64,000 bases of DNA, taken from NCBI GenBank assembly GCA_026129465.1, contig JAHCIA010000001.1, forward strand, positions 195,964 through 259,963, in the 5' to 3' direction. A model generated the notes under the pieces. That model searched no databases, was not told the origin of the DNA, and saw only the letters and a list, made by a program, of their open reading frames with translations. The position numbers were made by a program, and so were the translations under genes. Below, piece by piece: positions 10,201 to 17,497 of this stretch (its first letter is position 1; the number at the start of each line of letters is the position of its first letter). This stretch comes from Flavobacteriales bacterium. Lineage in GTDB: Bacteria > Bacteroidota > Bacteroidia > Flavobacteriales_F > PHOS-HE28.

Positions 10201-12845
10201 GCGGCATCCACGGCGGCCACGGGGATCCGATAGGTGGTGTCCGTGACCAGGTTGCCCCAGGAGCCGCGTATCTCGGGCGCCATGATGCCCGCATAGCTCG
10301 TGTAGGGGTAGTAGGGTACGCGCACGCGGTCCATGCTCGCATCACCGCCGGCCTCGAATACACGGGTGACGATGTTGGCGTCCACCACGGCGGGCGGGTT
10401 GTGGCCGGGTTGGAGATCAAGTGTGAAACCTGCCTCCCCTGCAGCGTTCAGGCGGCCATCGAAGATCACCTGCTCCTCCTCGGACACATGGGTGCGCAGG
10501 TCATTGAACTGGTACTTCTCCAGGCCCTTGAACTTCGGCGTGCCGCGCGAGAGCGTCACATTCACACGTGCGGCCAGTTCGCGGGCGGGAGCACCATGCA
10601 GCCAGCGGGCGTTCAGCTTCACTTCGCGGCCAGCCACTTTCGTAAGCCGTTCCTCATCGATGTCGAGCAGGACCTTCAAACGGTTGGGCTTGACCGTTTC
10701 GATGCGGATGCTTCTGCTGAAGGCCGTGCCGCCCACGGTGACCACCGCCTGCCAGTAACCGGTGGGTGCATCGGGATGCGTGGCGCAACGGAAGGCGTAC
10801 AGGCCGTTGGTGCCGCTGTTACGCACATGCTTCTGGTCCAGTCGGCCGCGCGGGTCGAAGAGTTCGAGCACCACGGGATGGTCCTTGGGCAGCCGGGCGA
10901 GTTGATCCTGCAGCATGAAGGTGAGGTGGAGTGAATCGCCTGGGCGCCATACGCCGCGCTCACCATAGAGGAATCCCTTCAGTCCGCGGTCGATGGCCTC
11001 GCCCTTCACGTCGAATTCGCTCACCGAGAGTGCGCTGCCATCATCGAGTTTGAGGTAGCCGCGTTGGCTGCCCTTGGAGGCCACAAGCAGGAAAGGCTTG
11101 TGTCGCGTGGGCGGGATGGTGGCCAGTCCGTCGCGGCCGGTGACCACGGAGGCCATCACGCCGCGCTGCAGGTCCAGCACCTCCAATTTGGCGCCCGAGA
11201 CCGGCGCGGTACTGAGCAGGTCGCTCACGGCCAGGAAGAGCGAACCATCGTTGCCGCGCTTGGCGATCAGGCCCAGGTCCGAGGCCAGCAGGTTGCGCGA
11301 AACGGAACGGTTGCGCGACCAGTAGGTGCGTCCGCAAGGATCGTCGTGGCGCTGGCCGTCGTCGTCATCGTAGTAATAGTAGTCCTCGTGGTCATAGTCG
11401 TCGTAGTACCAATGGTCCTGCACCTGGTCGTAGGTCGCCTGTTCCTGCTCCCACGTTCTTTCGCGCACCGGAACCTGGTCCGCGGCGCCTTCACAAGGGT
11501 AGAGCGAATGCTGCCTGCCAAAGGCGAGTTCCACCCGGTAGATGGCGCCGGGTTCCGCGCGGAAGTGCTCCGCCAGGTCCAGGTAATAGCGGTTCCAGCG
11601 GCCTGGATCGGGGGCGTCGGCGGTGCGCAGTGGCACGGTGGTGCGGGTCACGAGCCGCCCCACACGCGCCAGTTCGCGGCGGCCGTCCAAGGTGTTCACC
11701 TGCATGAATTGTGGCACGTTGCGCTCGTGGATGCGCACCACCCGCACTTCCACGGCGCTGAGGTTCACCGCCTCGAAAGGCATCACCAGGCCATCGGAAG
11801 CGGGGAGGATGGTGCCCTTGCCCACCAGGCGCACCGCGGGTTTCAATTCCTCGAAGACCAGATCCACCGTCAGCTCGCGGCCCAGCGTGCGGCCGTTGAT
11901 GTTGCGCAATGCGGCGGACACGAAGCCCTGTTGCGCGCCACTCAGGCGTTTGCGCTGGCTTGGATAAAGGAGCAGGCGGTTGCCCTCGATGGTCATGCGC
12001 AGGTCCTCGGTGCCGGCGATGCCCACCAGGCCGGTGAGGTCCTGGGCCGGATCCAGGGGGTCGCTGAAGAGCAGGGTGGCCACCTGCTCGCCCTCGCTGT
12101 CGGTGGTGGCCGAAACGAGCATGATGTCGGTGATGGCCGGCACCCGGAATTCGAGCCCGCCTTTATCCGAACTGCCGATGCGCTGGCCGTTCCATGTAAT
12201 GTCCACCACGGATGCCCCATCACCGCGCAGGATGCTGTCCGCCGCGAAGCGGTGGAACCGGCCATTGGGCTCATGTTCCCAGATCAGGGGCAGCTTGCGT
12301 CCGCCCTGTGTCACGGTGAAACAGGCGGTGAGGTCCTGTCCGGTGGCATCGTCGCTGGTGTAAACGGATACCAGGAGCTTCTGCCAGGTGAGGTCCGTGG
12401 TGGAAAGCGAGCGCATGTCGGTCACGCGCACGTCCAGGCCCTGGCGGAAGGTGGCGAACTGGAACCGGAAATTCCCGAGCCCCTTGGGCGCTTCGATCAA
12501 CGCGCCGAGGTTGAACTCCACCTCGTAGGTGCGCTCCTGTTCCAGGCGTTCGGTGGGTTGGAAGGAGAGTGTACGCTCATCCAGCCAGGTCACTTGGCCC
12601 CTGGCCTTGGGTCGCAGGCTGAACAGGGTGCTGGGGTCCACCTGGCTGGTATCGCGCCAGCGCTGGTCTTCGGCGATGCGCACGATGATGGGAGAGGTGG
12701 AGGAGATGTGCCCGGCGGTGAAGGCGGCGATGTAGGGTGTGAAGGCCGCATCGGGTTGGGATCGCTTGTCGCTGCGGCATGCGAAGAGCAGGAACATGAA
12801 AAGGGCGGCCAGCAGGGGCGCGCCGGTGCGATGTTGGCGTGACAT
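7245..12845 (-). CDS. Alpha-2-macroglobulin family lipoprotein (YfhM/MagD-like)
   Basis: This 1866-residue protein begins with a lipoprotein signal (LLFAC, Cys23), so it is anchored in the envelope. Family members trap attacking proteases: bait cleavage triggers collapse and covalent capture by a thioester. The thioester motif is intact as GCLEQ with Cys1406 and Gln1409. Macroglobulin beta-sandwich domains precede it and a helical thioester domain plus a receptor-like C-terminal domain follow. An unusual Asp/Tyr/His-rich stretch lies near residues 465-510. The family is commonly paired with PBP1C, present here at 3121-5460. A TACCTTTC box (12865-12872) lies 19 bases before the ATG. The substrate range and bait sequence cannot be predicted. 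Confidence 0.92.
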   Translation of the reverse strand: MSRQHRTGAPLLAALFMFLLFACRSDKRSQPDAAFTPYIAAFTAGHISSTSPIIVRIAEDQRWRDTSQVDPSTLFSLRPKARGQVTWLDERTLSFQPTERLEQERTYEVEFNLGALIEAPKGLGNFRFQFATFRQGLDVRVTDMRSLSTTDLTWQKLLVSVYTSDDATGQDLTACFTVTQGGRKLPLIWEHEPNGRFHRFAADSILRGDGASVVDITWNGQRIGSSDKGGLEFRVPAITDIMLVSATTDSEGEQVATLLFSDPLDPAQDLTGLVGIAGTEDLRMTIEGNRLLLYPSQRKRLSGAQQGFVSAALRNINGRTLGRELTVDLVFEELKPAVRLVGKGTILPASDGLVMPFEAVNLSAVEVRVVRIHERNVPQFMQVNTLDGRRELARVGRLVTRTTVPLRTADAPDPGRWNRYYLDLAEHFRAEPGAIYRVELAFGRQHSLYPCEGAADQVPVRERTWEQEQATYDQVQDHWYYDDYDHEDYYYYDDDDGQRHDDPCGRTYWSRNRSVSRNLLASDLGLIAKRGNDGSLFLAVSDLLSTAPVSGAKLEVLDLQRGVMASVVTGRDGLATIPPTRHKPFLLVASKGSQRGYLKLDDGSALSVSEFDVKGEAIDRGLKGFLYGERGVWRPGDSLHLTFMLQDQLARLPKDHPVVLELFDPRGRLDQKHVRNSGTNGLYAFRCATHPDAPTGYWQAVVTVGGTAFSRSIRIETVKPNRLKVLLDIDEERLTKVAGREVKLNARWLHGAPARELAARVNVTLSRGTPKFKGLEKYQFNDLRTHVSEEEQVIFDGRLNAAGEAGFTLDLQPGHNPPAVVDANIVTRVFEAGGDASMDRVRVPYYPYTSYAGIMAPEIRGSWGNLVTDTTYRIPVAAVDAAGKALGGHLLKAQVYKLDWNWWWDGGIHGPSNYISSPSVTLRQEIELTTDAKGFATLPFRVERPEWGRFAVRVTDPASGHASALQLYVDWPGWEGRSRREAPGQAAMLRFNGDKERYNVGDEATITIPAPGEGRALVSLETGSRTLDAVWVELKAGDNRHSFPVTADMAPNVYVHVAVLQPHAKTMNDLPIRLYGVIPLLVEDAATRLVPTLALPKEIRTDTPFEVAVSEKEGKPMTYTLAIVDEGLLDLTRFKTPSPWDHFYAREALGVRTWDVYDQVIGAFGRQLQRVLALGGSDEAGRGDAARAIRFKPVVRFVGPFALKRGEKARHQFTINNYVGSVRVMVVAGDGEKAYGNAEQAVPVKKPLMVLATMPRVLAPGEMVDLPVTVFAMDPKVKDVQVRITPNDLLIPQGASTKSIRFDAPGDQVVTFRVLVKDAIGKAMVKVEASSNGEKASEAIELAVRQPLLPATETQEILLKAGERWEQAPQPLGVEGTNSAYLEVSTIPPVDLGRRLQYLIGYPHGCLEQTVSKAFPQLYLPQVVELPARQAQEMRGHVEAAIRRMGAFQRGDGHFNYWPGGDHYDGWTSIYAGHFLVEAQRQGFQVPPNVRNGWLAAQRKQARDWRIVPGDGWTKGQAQMAQAYRLYVLALGGSAEPGAMNRLREQAGLSLQARWMLAGAYAAMGRNDVARELVKDLDTKVPAYSEQAFTYGSDLRDEALIAETLLRIGETARAAGVVRRIADRLSGVGWYSTQSTSFGLMAVARLAEMSALDKGMRFKLTADGRSDERFSQKAIARQDLPVPDGKAKVAVENTGSNLLYLRLVRTGTPKAGQERASSSGIAMAVEYTRADGSPLDPARVEQGTDLIAEVRITHPGTAAVLRNLALTLVFPSGWEIRNARMEGVAGRQGNSGYTYQDIRDDRVMTYFDLPKGRTMVYRVMLNAAYTGRYYLPGAHCEAMYDHTVNARGQGQWVEVSPPGGGATAAR

Positions 12846-12864
12846 GTGACGGGATAGGGTGGCG

Positions 12865-12872
12865 GAAAGGTA
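12865..12872 (-). promoter_or_regulatory. -7-like box upstream of the alpha-2-macroglobulin gene
   Basis: The minus strand reads TACCTTTC, one mismatch from TAnnTTTG, 19 bases before the ATG at 12845. Confidence 0.4.
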
Positions 12873-12931
12873 GCGGCCTGTCCGCTGAACGGATCGGCGC
12901 TTTCCGCTATTGCGGCGCGGCGATGAAATGA

Positions 12932-15025
12932 TCAGGGCTCGCCCATGAGGCGGTCGGCGTCCTCGGCGGAGATGATCCGGCCATTGAGCTCGCCCACCAC
13001 GAAGGCGTCCTCGAAGCCCTTGGCGCGGATGGCGCGGCGGGCCTCTTCGGCGCTCGCGCGGTCCTTGAAGGTGCCGTAGAAGTAGCGCACGGCGTCGGCG
13101 CTGGTGATGGGGGTGATGTCGCCCATCTCGATCAGCGTGCCCATGGTCTCCATCGGCACGTTGCCCACGAAAGTGGCCACCTGCACCTTGTAGCGCAGCA
13201 TACTTCGGTTCACCGCGCCGCTGGGCAAGGTGCGGAGGTCCTCGGGGCCGCTCAGCACGGCGCCGGCCTCCTTCATGGTGATGCGTTTTCCTTCCCGGAA
13301 AGCCACCAGGAAGGCGCCTTCAAAGCCCTTGGTGAGCATCCGGACCTTGTGCGCCGCGGCCTTGTTCACATCATCAAAGGTGCCGGTGTAGTAGCGCGTG
13401 AGGCCGTCCTCACCCTTGATCACCACCAGGTCATTGATGTCCTCGAAGATGTTGCGTGAGAGCTTGTTGCGGAATGCACCGAGCTGTACGCGCACGATCA
13501 CGTCGCGGCTTTCGTCGCCGGCGCCCATGCCACGCATGCGGATGCGGTCGGCCTCGGTCTCCTTGCTCACATCGATGAGTTTGCCGCCCTCTTCGGCCAT
13601 CACCAGACTCTCCATGCCCATGCCGCGCATCTCCATCTCGCGGCGCAGCGCCTCGGGGATGGATTCGTAGTTGCCCACCACGTAGTAGGTGGTGTCGCCA
13701 CTCTCTATGGTGCGCACATCGGGGATGCTCAGGATGCGCTGGATCATGTCCTCGCTGATACCCTCGCTGTGCGTGCCCACCTTCACCACGTATTGGCGCC
13801 TGGCCGCGGCAGGTTTGGGCGGCATGGGGCCGAAGGACTCCACGCGCGAGGCGACGATGTTCACGTTGGCCGAATCCTTCCAGTTGAGCCAGGCCTTCAG
13901 GTGGGCCTCGTCGCCGATCGTCACGCCGCGCGCGTCCACCACGGCCCCCGGGGCGGAATCGGGCTCGTCGTCCTCATGGTCCGGAACACCATCGCGGTCG
14001 CGATCCAGGGGGCAGCCATGCTGGTCCACAGCTACGCCCGGTGGGGTTCCGGGGCAGCGGTCGCGGATGTCGGGAACACCGTCGCCGTCCTCGTCGTCGT
14101 TCAGTACGATCAGGTCCAGCTCCTCGGCCTCCAGCGGCGTCATCTTCATCTTCTTCGGCTTGCGTTCCAGCGGCACGGCATAGCCGATGGAGAAGGAGGA
14201 GAAGAGGAAGCGGTCGTTGCGGCCGTCACCCTGCCTGTTGCCGAGGCTTTCGGACGTGATGCCATCGATCAGGTCGGTACGCGTGAAGTGCATGGTGGTG
14301 CCCAGCCGGAAGTCGAATCCACCGCCGAGGTCCATGCGGGCTCCGATGCCCACGGGAATGGCCCAGGTGCGCTCCGGATACTTGCCGAAGCCATCGGCGT
14401 TGAGTTCGCGCACATCGGTCTCGTAGCTGTAGTCACGCTGGATGATGGCTGCTTCGTGGGCATTGGGCGCGTCCTCCGGCAGGTCGCGTATGCTGCCGTC
14501 GCTCCAGTAGTTGTACCAGCGGCCCTGAGCGTCGCGCAGATCGGTCTTGGTGAGGAACTCCACGGACTCGAATCCGAAGTTCACGTAGGGTTCCACCACA
14601 CGGCGCGGGTTGAGGATCTGGTGGAAGTTGTAGCGGAACTGGAAGCCGCCCACGGTGATGCGCGACTCGAAATTCAGGTTGCGATCGAGGCCGCGCTCGT
14701 TCACGCCCATCCTGCCGTGCAAGGCATAGAGGCCGCCTTCGAGCCATTTGTTGATGGGCACGGTGGCGCGCAATTCATAGCCCACGCGCGACACGAGGGG
14801 ATTGTAGGCGGCGTGGTCGCGGCCCACATCCCCGTAAAAGGCGAGCATGCCCACGCCCAGCCCGAAGGTGGGCTTGAGCTGCGGTGGTGGTGGTGCATCG
14901 AGGGCGGTGGTGTCCGCCTGCCCGAGCACCGATCGGGCGAAGATCAACAGGAAGGTGAGCCAGGCGAAGAGCCGCAGCCGTGACCTGCCGGTCGCATGTG
15001 CTGGGAAGGCTCGGGGCTGTCGCAT
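12932..15025 (-). CDS. Outer membrane beta-barrel protein with TSP3-type repeats and three tandem SPOR-like modules
   Basis: This 697-residue protein has a signal peptide (cleavage near RSVLGQ) and an N-terminal barrel of about 230 residues with alternating strands (FGLGVGMLAFYGDVG, VGIGARMDLGGGFDFRLG). An Asp-rich calcium-binding thrombospondin type 3 segment follows (DDEDGDGVPDIRDRCPG, DRDRDGVPDHEDDEPD). The C-terminal half holds three consecutive modules of about 80 residues opening with RQYVVKVG, DVIVRVQLGAF and RYKVQVATF. The second and third share a GTF......A......KGFE.AF core and the first is more degenerate. They look like SPOR-related domains and replace the OmpA peptidoglycan-binding domain often found after such barrels. 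The gene follows its neighbour at 15042 by 16 bases, and that gene ends in the same module. The function is unknown; an envelope-spanning role is inferred. Confidence 0.75.
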   Translation of the reverse strand: MRQPRAFPAHATGRSRLRLFAWLTFLLIFARSVLGQADTTALDAPPPPQLKPTFGLGVGMLAFYGDVGRDHAAYNPLVSRVGYELRATVPINKWLEGGLYALHGRMGVNERGLDRNLNFESRITVGGFQFRYNFHQILNPRRVVEPYVNFGFESVEFLTKTDLRDAQGRWYNYWSDGSIRDLPEDAPNAHEAAIIQRDYSYETDVRELNADGFGKYPERTWAIPVGIGARMDLGGGFDFRLGTTMHFTRTDLIDGITSESLGNRQGDGRNDRFLFSSFSIGYAVPLERKPKKMKMTPLEAEELDLIVLNDDEDGDGVPDIRDRCPGTPPGVAVDQHGCPLDRDRDGVPDHEDDEPDSAPGAVVDARGVTIGDEAHLKAWLNWKDSANVNIVASRVESFGPMPPKPAAARRQYVVKVGTHSEGISEDMIQRILSIPDVRTIESGDTTYYVVGNYESIPEALRREMEMRGMGMESLVMAEEGGKLIDVSKETEADRIRMRGMGAGDESRDVIVRVQLGAFRNKLSRNIFEDINDLVVIKGEDGLTRYYTGTFDDVNKAAAHKVRMLTKGFEGAFLVAFREGKRITMKEAGAVLSGPEDLRTLPSGAVNRSMLRYKVQVATFVGNVPMETMGTLIEMGDITPITSADAVRYFYGTFKDRASAEEARRAIRAKGFEDAFVVGELNGRIISAEDADRLMGEP

Positions 15026-15041
15026 GCCTTGGTTCAGGCCA

Positions 15042-16511
15042 TTACTGCACCCAATTCTGGTTGCTGATCATCAGCGCCTGCTGCACGGTGATGCGCTCGC
15101 CGTCCTGGTAGGCGGTGACGAAGGGGCCGGGGAAGTCATGTCCCGCGCGCACGAAATCCACGCGCTGGTCGCGGGCCTGCTTGTAGTCGGTGAACCGGCC
15201 GGTGACGTATTTGACCCAACCCTCGTGACGCTCGAGTTGGAAGTCGCCGGCGTAGCGGTGGCGCGCCTTGAAGTAGGCCTTGCCCACTTCGCGGTGCGCC
15301 GCGGTGATCTGCACCTTGTAGACCACGCCTTTCTCCGGCGCGGGGATACGGCCGGCAGGAGGGACGGTGGCCTTCTCCGCCGGCGCTTGTGGCTTGGGTC
15401 TGGCCGCTTGTGCCTCGCGCTGTCTCGCCTCCTCCTGTGCTTTGTGGGCCGCCTCTTCCGCAGCCTTGCGCGCGGACTCCTCCGCGGCGGTCTGCTTCTC
15501 GCGCAAGGCCAGTGCGGGGTCCTGGGTGTCCAACTGCCCCATGTTTCCGGGGTCGGCCGCGATCATTTCGAAGGCTTTGGAACCGGTGTGGAACTTGGTG
15601 GTGCCGAGGGTGGCACGCTGGGTCTCGTCGTTCAATAGATAGCCGAAGTCGCCATCGATGGCGTACTCGCCCTCGGGCTGGTTGTTCGCGCGCAGTTTGT
15701 ACACCACCTTGATTTCCGGCCGTGCCGGCAGGTTCAGCCAAACGAATTTCACCACGCGGTCCTGCGCGGTGAAGATGGCCTCGTCGCTGGTCTTCTCCAT
15801 GGCGGTGAATCCGGCGGGGATGGTCTCCTGCAATTTGCCGAAGCCCCGGATGTCGCCCTTCTTCACCACCACCTCCACGAGCATCTCGGTCTCGGTGATG
15901 GGTGTGATCATGCGACTGCCGGAGACGTTGCCGGGGCCCTGCATGGGCGCGATGCTGTTGATCGCGTTCGCCATCGTGGCCGGCGCCGCCCCGGTCACGG
16001 GCGCCCCGCCCGCCGCGCTCACCAGGTCCATGGCGTCCGGCTCGGGCTCTTCATGCTCGATCTGCGCCACGGCCGCAGGGGCACCGTCACCGAGGTCCAC
16101 GGTGGACGCGGGCAGGTCATAGGTCTTGCGCTCGTTGTCCTCGATGTAGGAGAGGCGGCCCTGGATGGTCAGTGGCCCGCGTGCCGCGGCATCCGCGCTC
16201 AGGGTGTAGCTCACCTTGAAGGTGGGACTGGAGGGGAGAGCCATCCAGATGTACTTGGCCTTCTGGTCCGCGAAGGTGAAGGATGCGCCCTTGGTCTCGA
16301 TGGCGGTGGCCGTCAGGCCCGGTGGCAGGTCCAGTTGAAGTTTGGCGAAACCGCTGAGGCCGCCCTTGTTCACCGTCACGGTCACACGCACCTCGGAACC
16401 GGGCTGCATGGTGGCGGGAACGTTCTGCGTGATGCTCAGGTCGGCGGAGAGGAACAGGTCGAAGAGCATCAGGCCGACCAGGTTCAGAATGACGATGAGT
16501 TGATGTGCCAT
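15042..16511 (-). CDS. Membrane-anchored protein with duplicated beta domain, helical linker and SPOR-like module
   Basis: I do not recognise this 489-residue protein as a named family. A hydrophobic N-terminus (residues 4-23) is an anchor or signal. Two copies of a domain of about 110 residues follow, sharing GF.KLQ...P.G..A, then F.....K..W..LP..P..KV.Y.L. A segment rich in Ala, Glu, Lys and Gln (about 335-385) is predicted to be a long helix or coiled coil. The last about 90 residues (VYKVQITAAHREVGKAYF to GERITVQQAL) match the SPOR-like modules of the adjacent barrel gene. The 16-base spacing and shared module suggest the two products work together. Gliding or secretion machinery is possible but unproven. 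Confidence 0.65.
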   Translation of the reverse strand: MAHQLIVILNLVGLMLFDLFLSADLSITQNVPATMQPGSEVRVTVTVNKGGLSGFAKLQLDLPPGLTATAIETKGASFTFADQKAKYIWMALPSSPTFKVSYTLSADAAARGPLTIQGRLSYIEDNERKTYDLPASTVDLGDGAPAAVAQIEHEEPEPDAMDLVSAAGGAPVTGAAPATMANAINSIAPMQGPGNVSGSRMITPITETEMLVEVVVKKGDIRGFGKLQETIPAGFTAMEKTSDEAIFTAQDRVVKFVWLNLPARPEIKVVYKLRANNQPEGEYAIDGDFGYLLNDETQRATLGTTKFHTGSKAFEMIAADPGNMGQLDTQDPALALREKQTAAEESARKAAEEAAHKAQEEARQREAQAARPKPQAPAEKATVPPAGRIPAPEKGVVYKVQITAAHREVGKAYFKARHRYAGDFQLERHEGWVKYVTGRFTDYKQARDQRVDFVRAGHDFPGPFVTAYQDGERITVQQALMISNQNWVQ

Positions 16512-16678
16512 GCGCCGATCTTAATGGTACACGGACGCGCCCAGCACGCGCCCTGCCAAATGTATCCGCGCCCTATCCCGCGATCCACGCGGGGATCGCG
16601 GCCGATACGAACAGGGGCGTGTGGATGGACGGGGGCTTCGCGGACCACTTGCCGCACAGGTCCCTGGGCCGGTCCCGA

Positions 16679-17464
16679 TCAGAAATTCGGTTTCAGCACG
16701 TACCTGCTGTAGAAGGCATCGATGGCGGCCACGGCATCCTCGGGCTTGTCGACCACGGAGATGAGGTCCAGGTCCTCAGGATTGATGTTGCCATGCTTGT
16801 CGCCCATGGTGCGTTGGATCCACTCCAGCATGCCCTGCCAATAGGAGCGGCCCACCAGGATGATGGGGAAGCGGCCGATCTTCTTGGTCTGGATCAGGGT
16901 GAGCGCCTCGAAGAGTTCATCCAGTGTGCCGAAACCGCCGGGCAACACGATGAAGCCCTGGCTGTACTTCACGAACATGACCTTGCGCACGAAGAAGTAA
17001 TCGAAGTGCAGGCTCTTCTCCTTGTCGATGTAAGGGTTGGGCGCCTGCTCGAAGGGCAGTTCGATGTTGAGGCCCACGCTGGTGCCGCCGCCGCGCTGTG
17101 CGCCTTTGTTGGCCGCTTCCATGATGCCGGGCCCGCCGCCGGTGATGACGCCGTATCCGCGCCCGGTGAGTTGGAAGGCGATCTCTTCGGCCAGTTGATA
17201 GGCGGGCTGGTCCGGGCCGGTACGCGCGCTGCCGAAGATGCTCACGCAGGGCCGGATGCGCTGCATGGCCTCGAAGCCCTCGACGAATTCGCTCATGATC
17301 TTGAAGATGGCCCAGCTGTCGTTGGCCTTCACTTCATTCCAACTCTTCCGCTTGAAGGCTTTGATGATGCGGTGCTCGCCATCGTCCGCTGAGCCGGTGA
17401 CCGACGGTCTCGCCGCGCGTGGGGTGCGCTTGCCCTTGGTGGACTTCTTGTGTTCGGGTTTCAT
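16679..17464 (-). CDS. LOG family protein (TIGR00730 Rossmann fold; cytokinin riboside 5'-monophosphate phosphoribohydrolase-like)
   Basis: This 261-residue cytoplasmic protein carries both signatures of the LOG family: GGGPGIMEAANKGA (109-122) and PGGFGTLDELFE (175-186). Characterised members cleave nucleoside 5'-monophosphates such as cytokinin ribotides into base plus ribose 5-phosphate. The older label lysine decarboxylase is a misnomer for this family. The N-terminal 25 residues are basic and low in complexity. The gene lies 33 bases downstream of uvrA on the same strand and is likely cotranscribed. The substrate in bacteria like this one is not known. Confidence 0.88.
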   Translation of the reverse strand: MKPEHKKSTKGKRTPRAARPSVTGSADDGEHRIIKAFKRKSWNEVKANDSWAIFKIMSEFVEGFEAMQRIRPCVSIFGSARTGPDQPAYQLAEEIAFQLTGRGYGVITGGGPGIMEAANKGAQRGGGTSVGLNIELPFEQAPNPYIDKEKSLHFDYFFVRKVMFVKYSQGFIVLPGGFGTLDELFEALTLIQTKKIGRFPIILVGRSYWQGMLEWIQRTMGDKHGNINPEDLDLISVVDKPEDAVAAIDAFYSRYVLKPNF

Positions 17465-17497
17465 GCGGGAGCTTTTCGCCAGGATGGATCGGACCGT

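Noticed and set aside
8280..12842. Two long plus-strand open frames (592 and 632 codons) across the alpha-2-macroglobulin gene
   Set aside because: They are mirror frames of a real gene, rich in His, Arg, Gly and Ala, with no domain, while the minus strand carries a lipobox and thioester motif.
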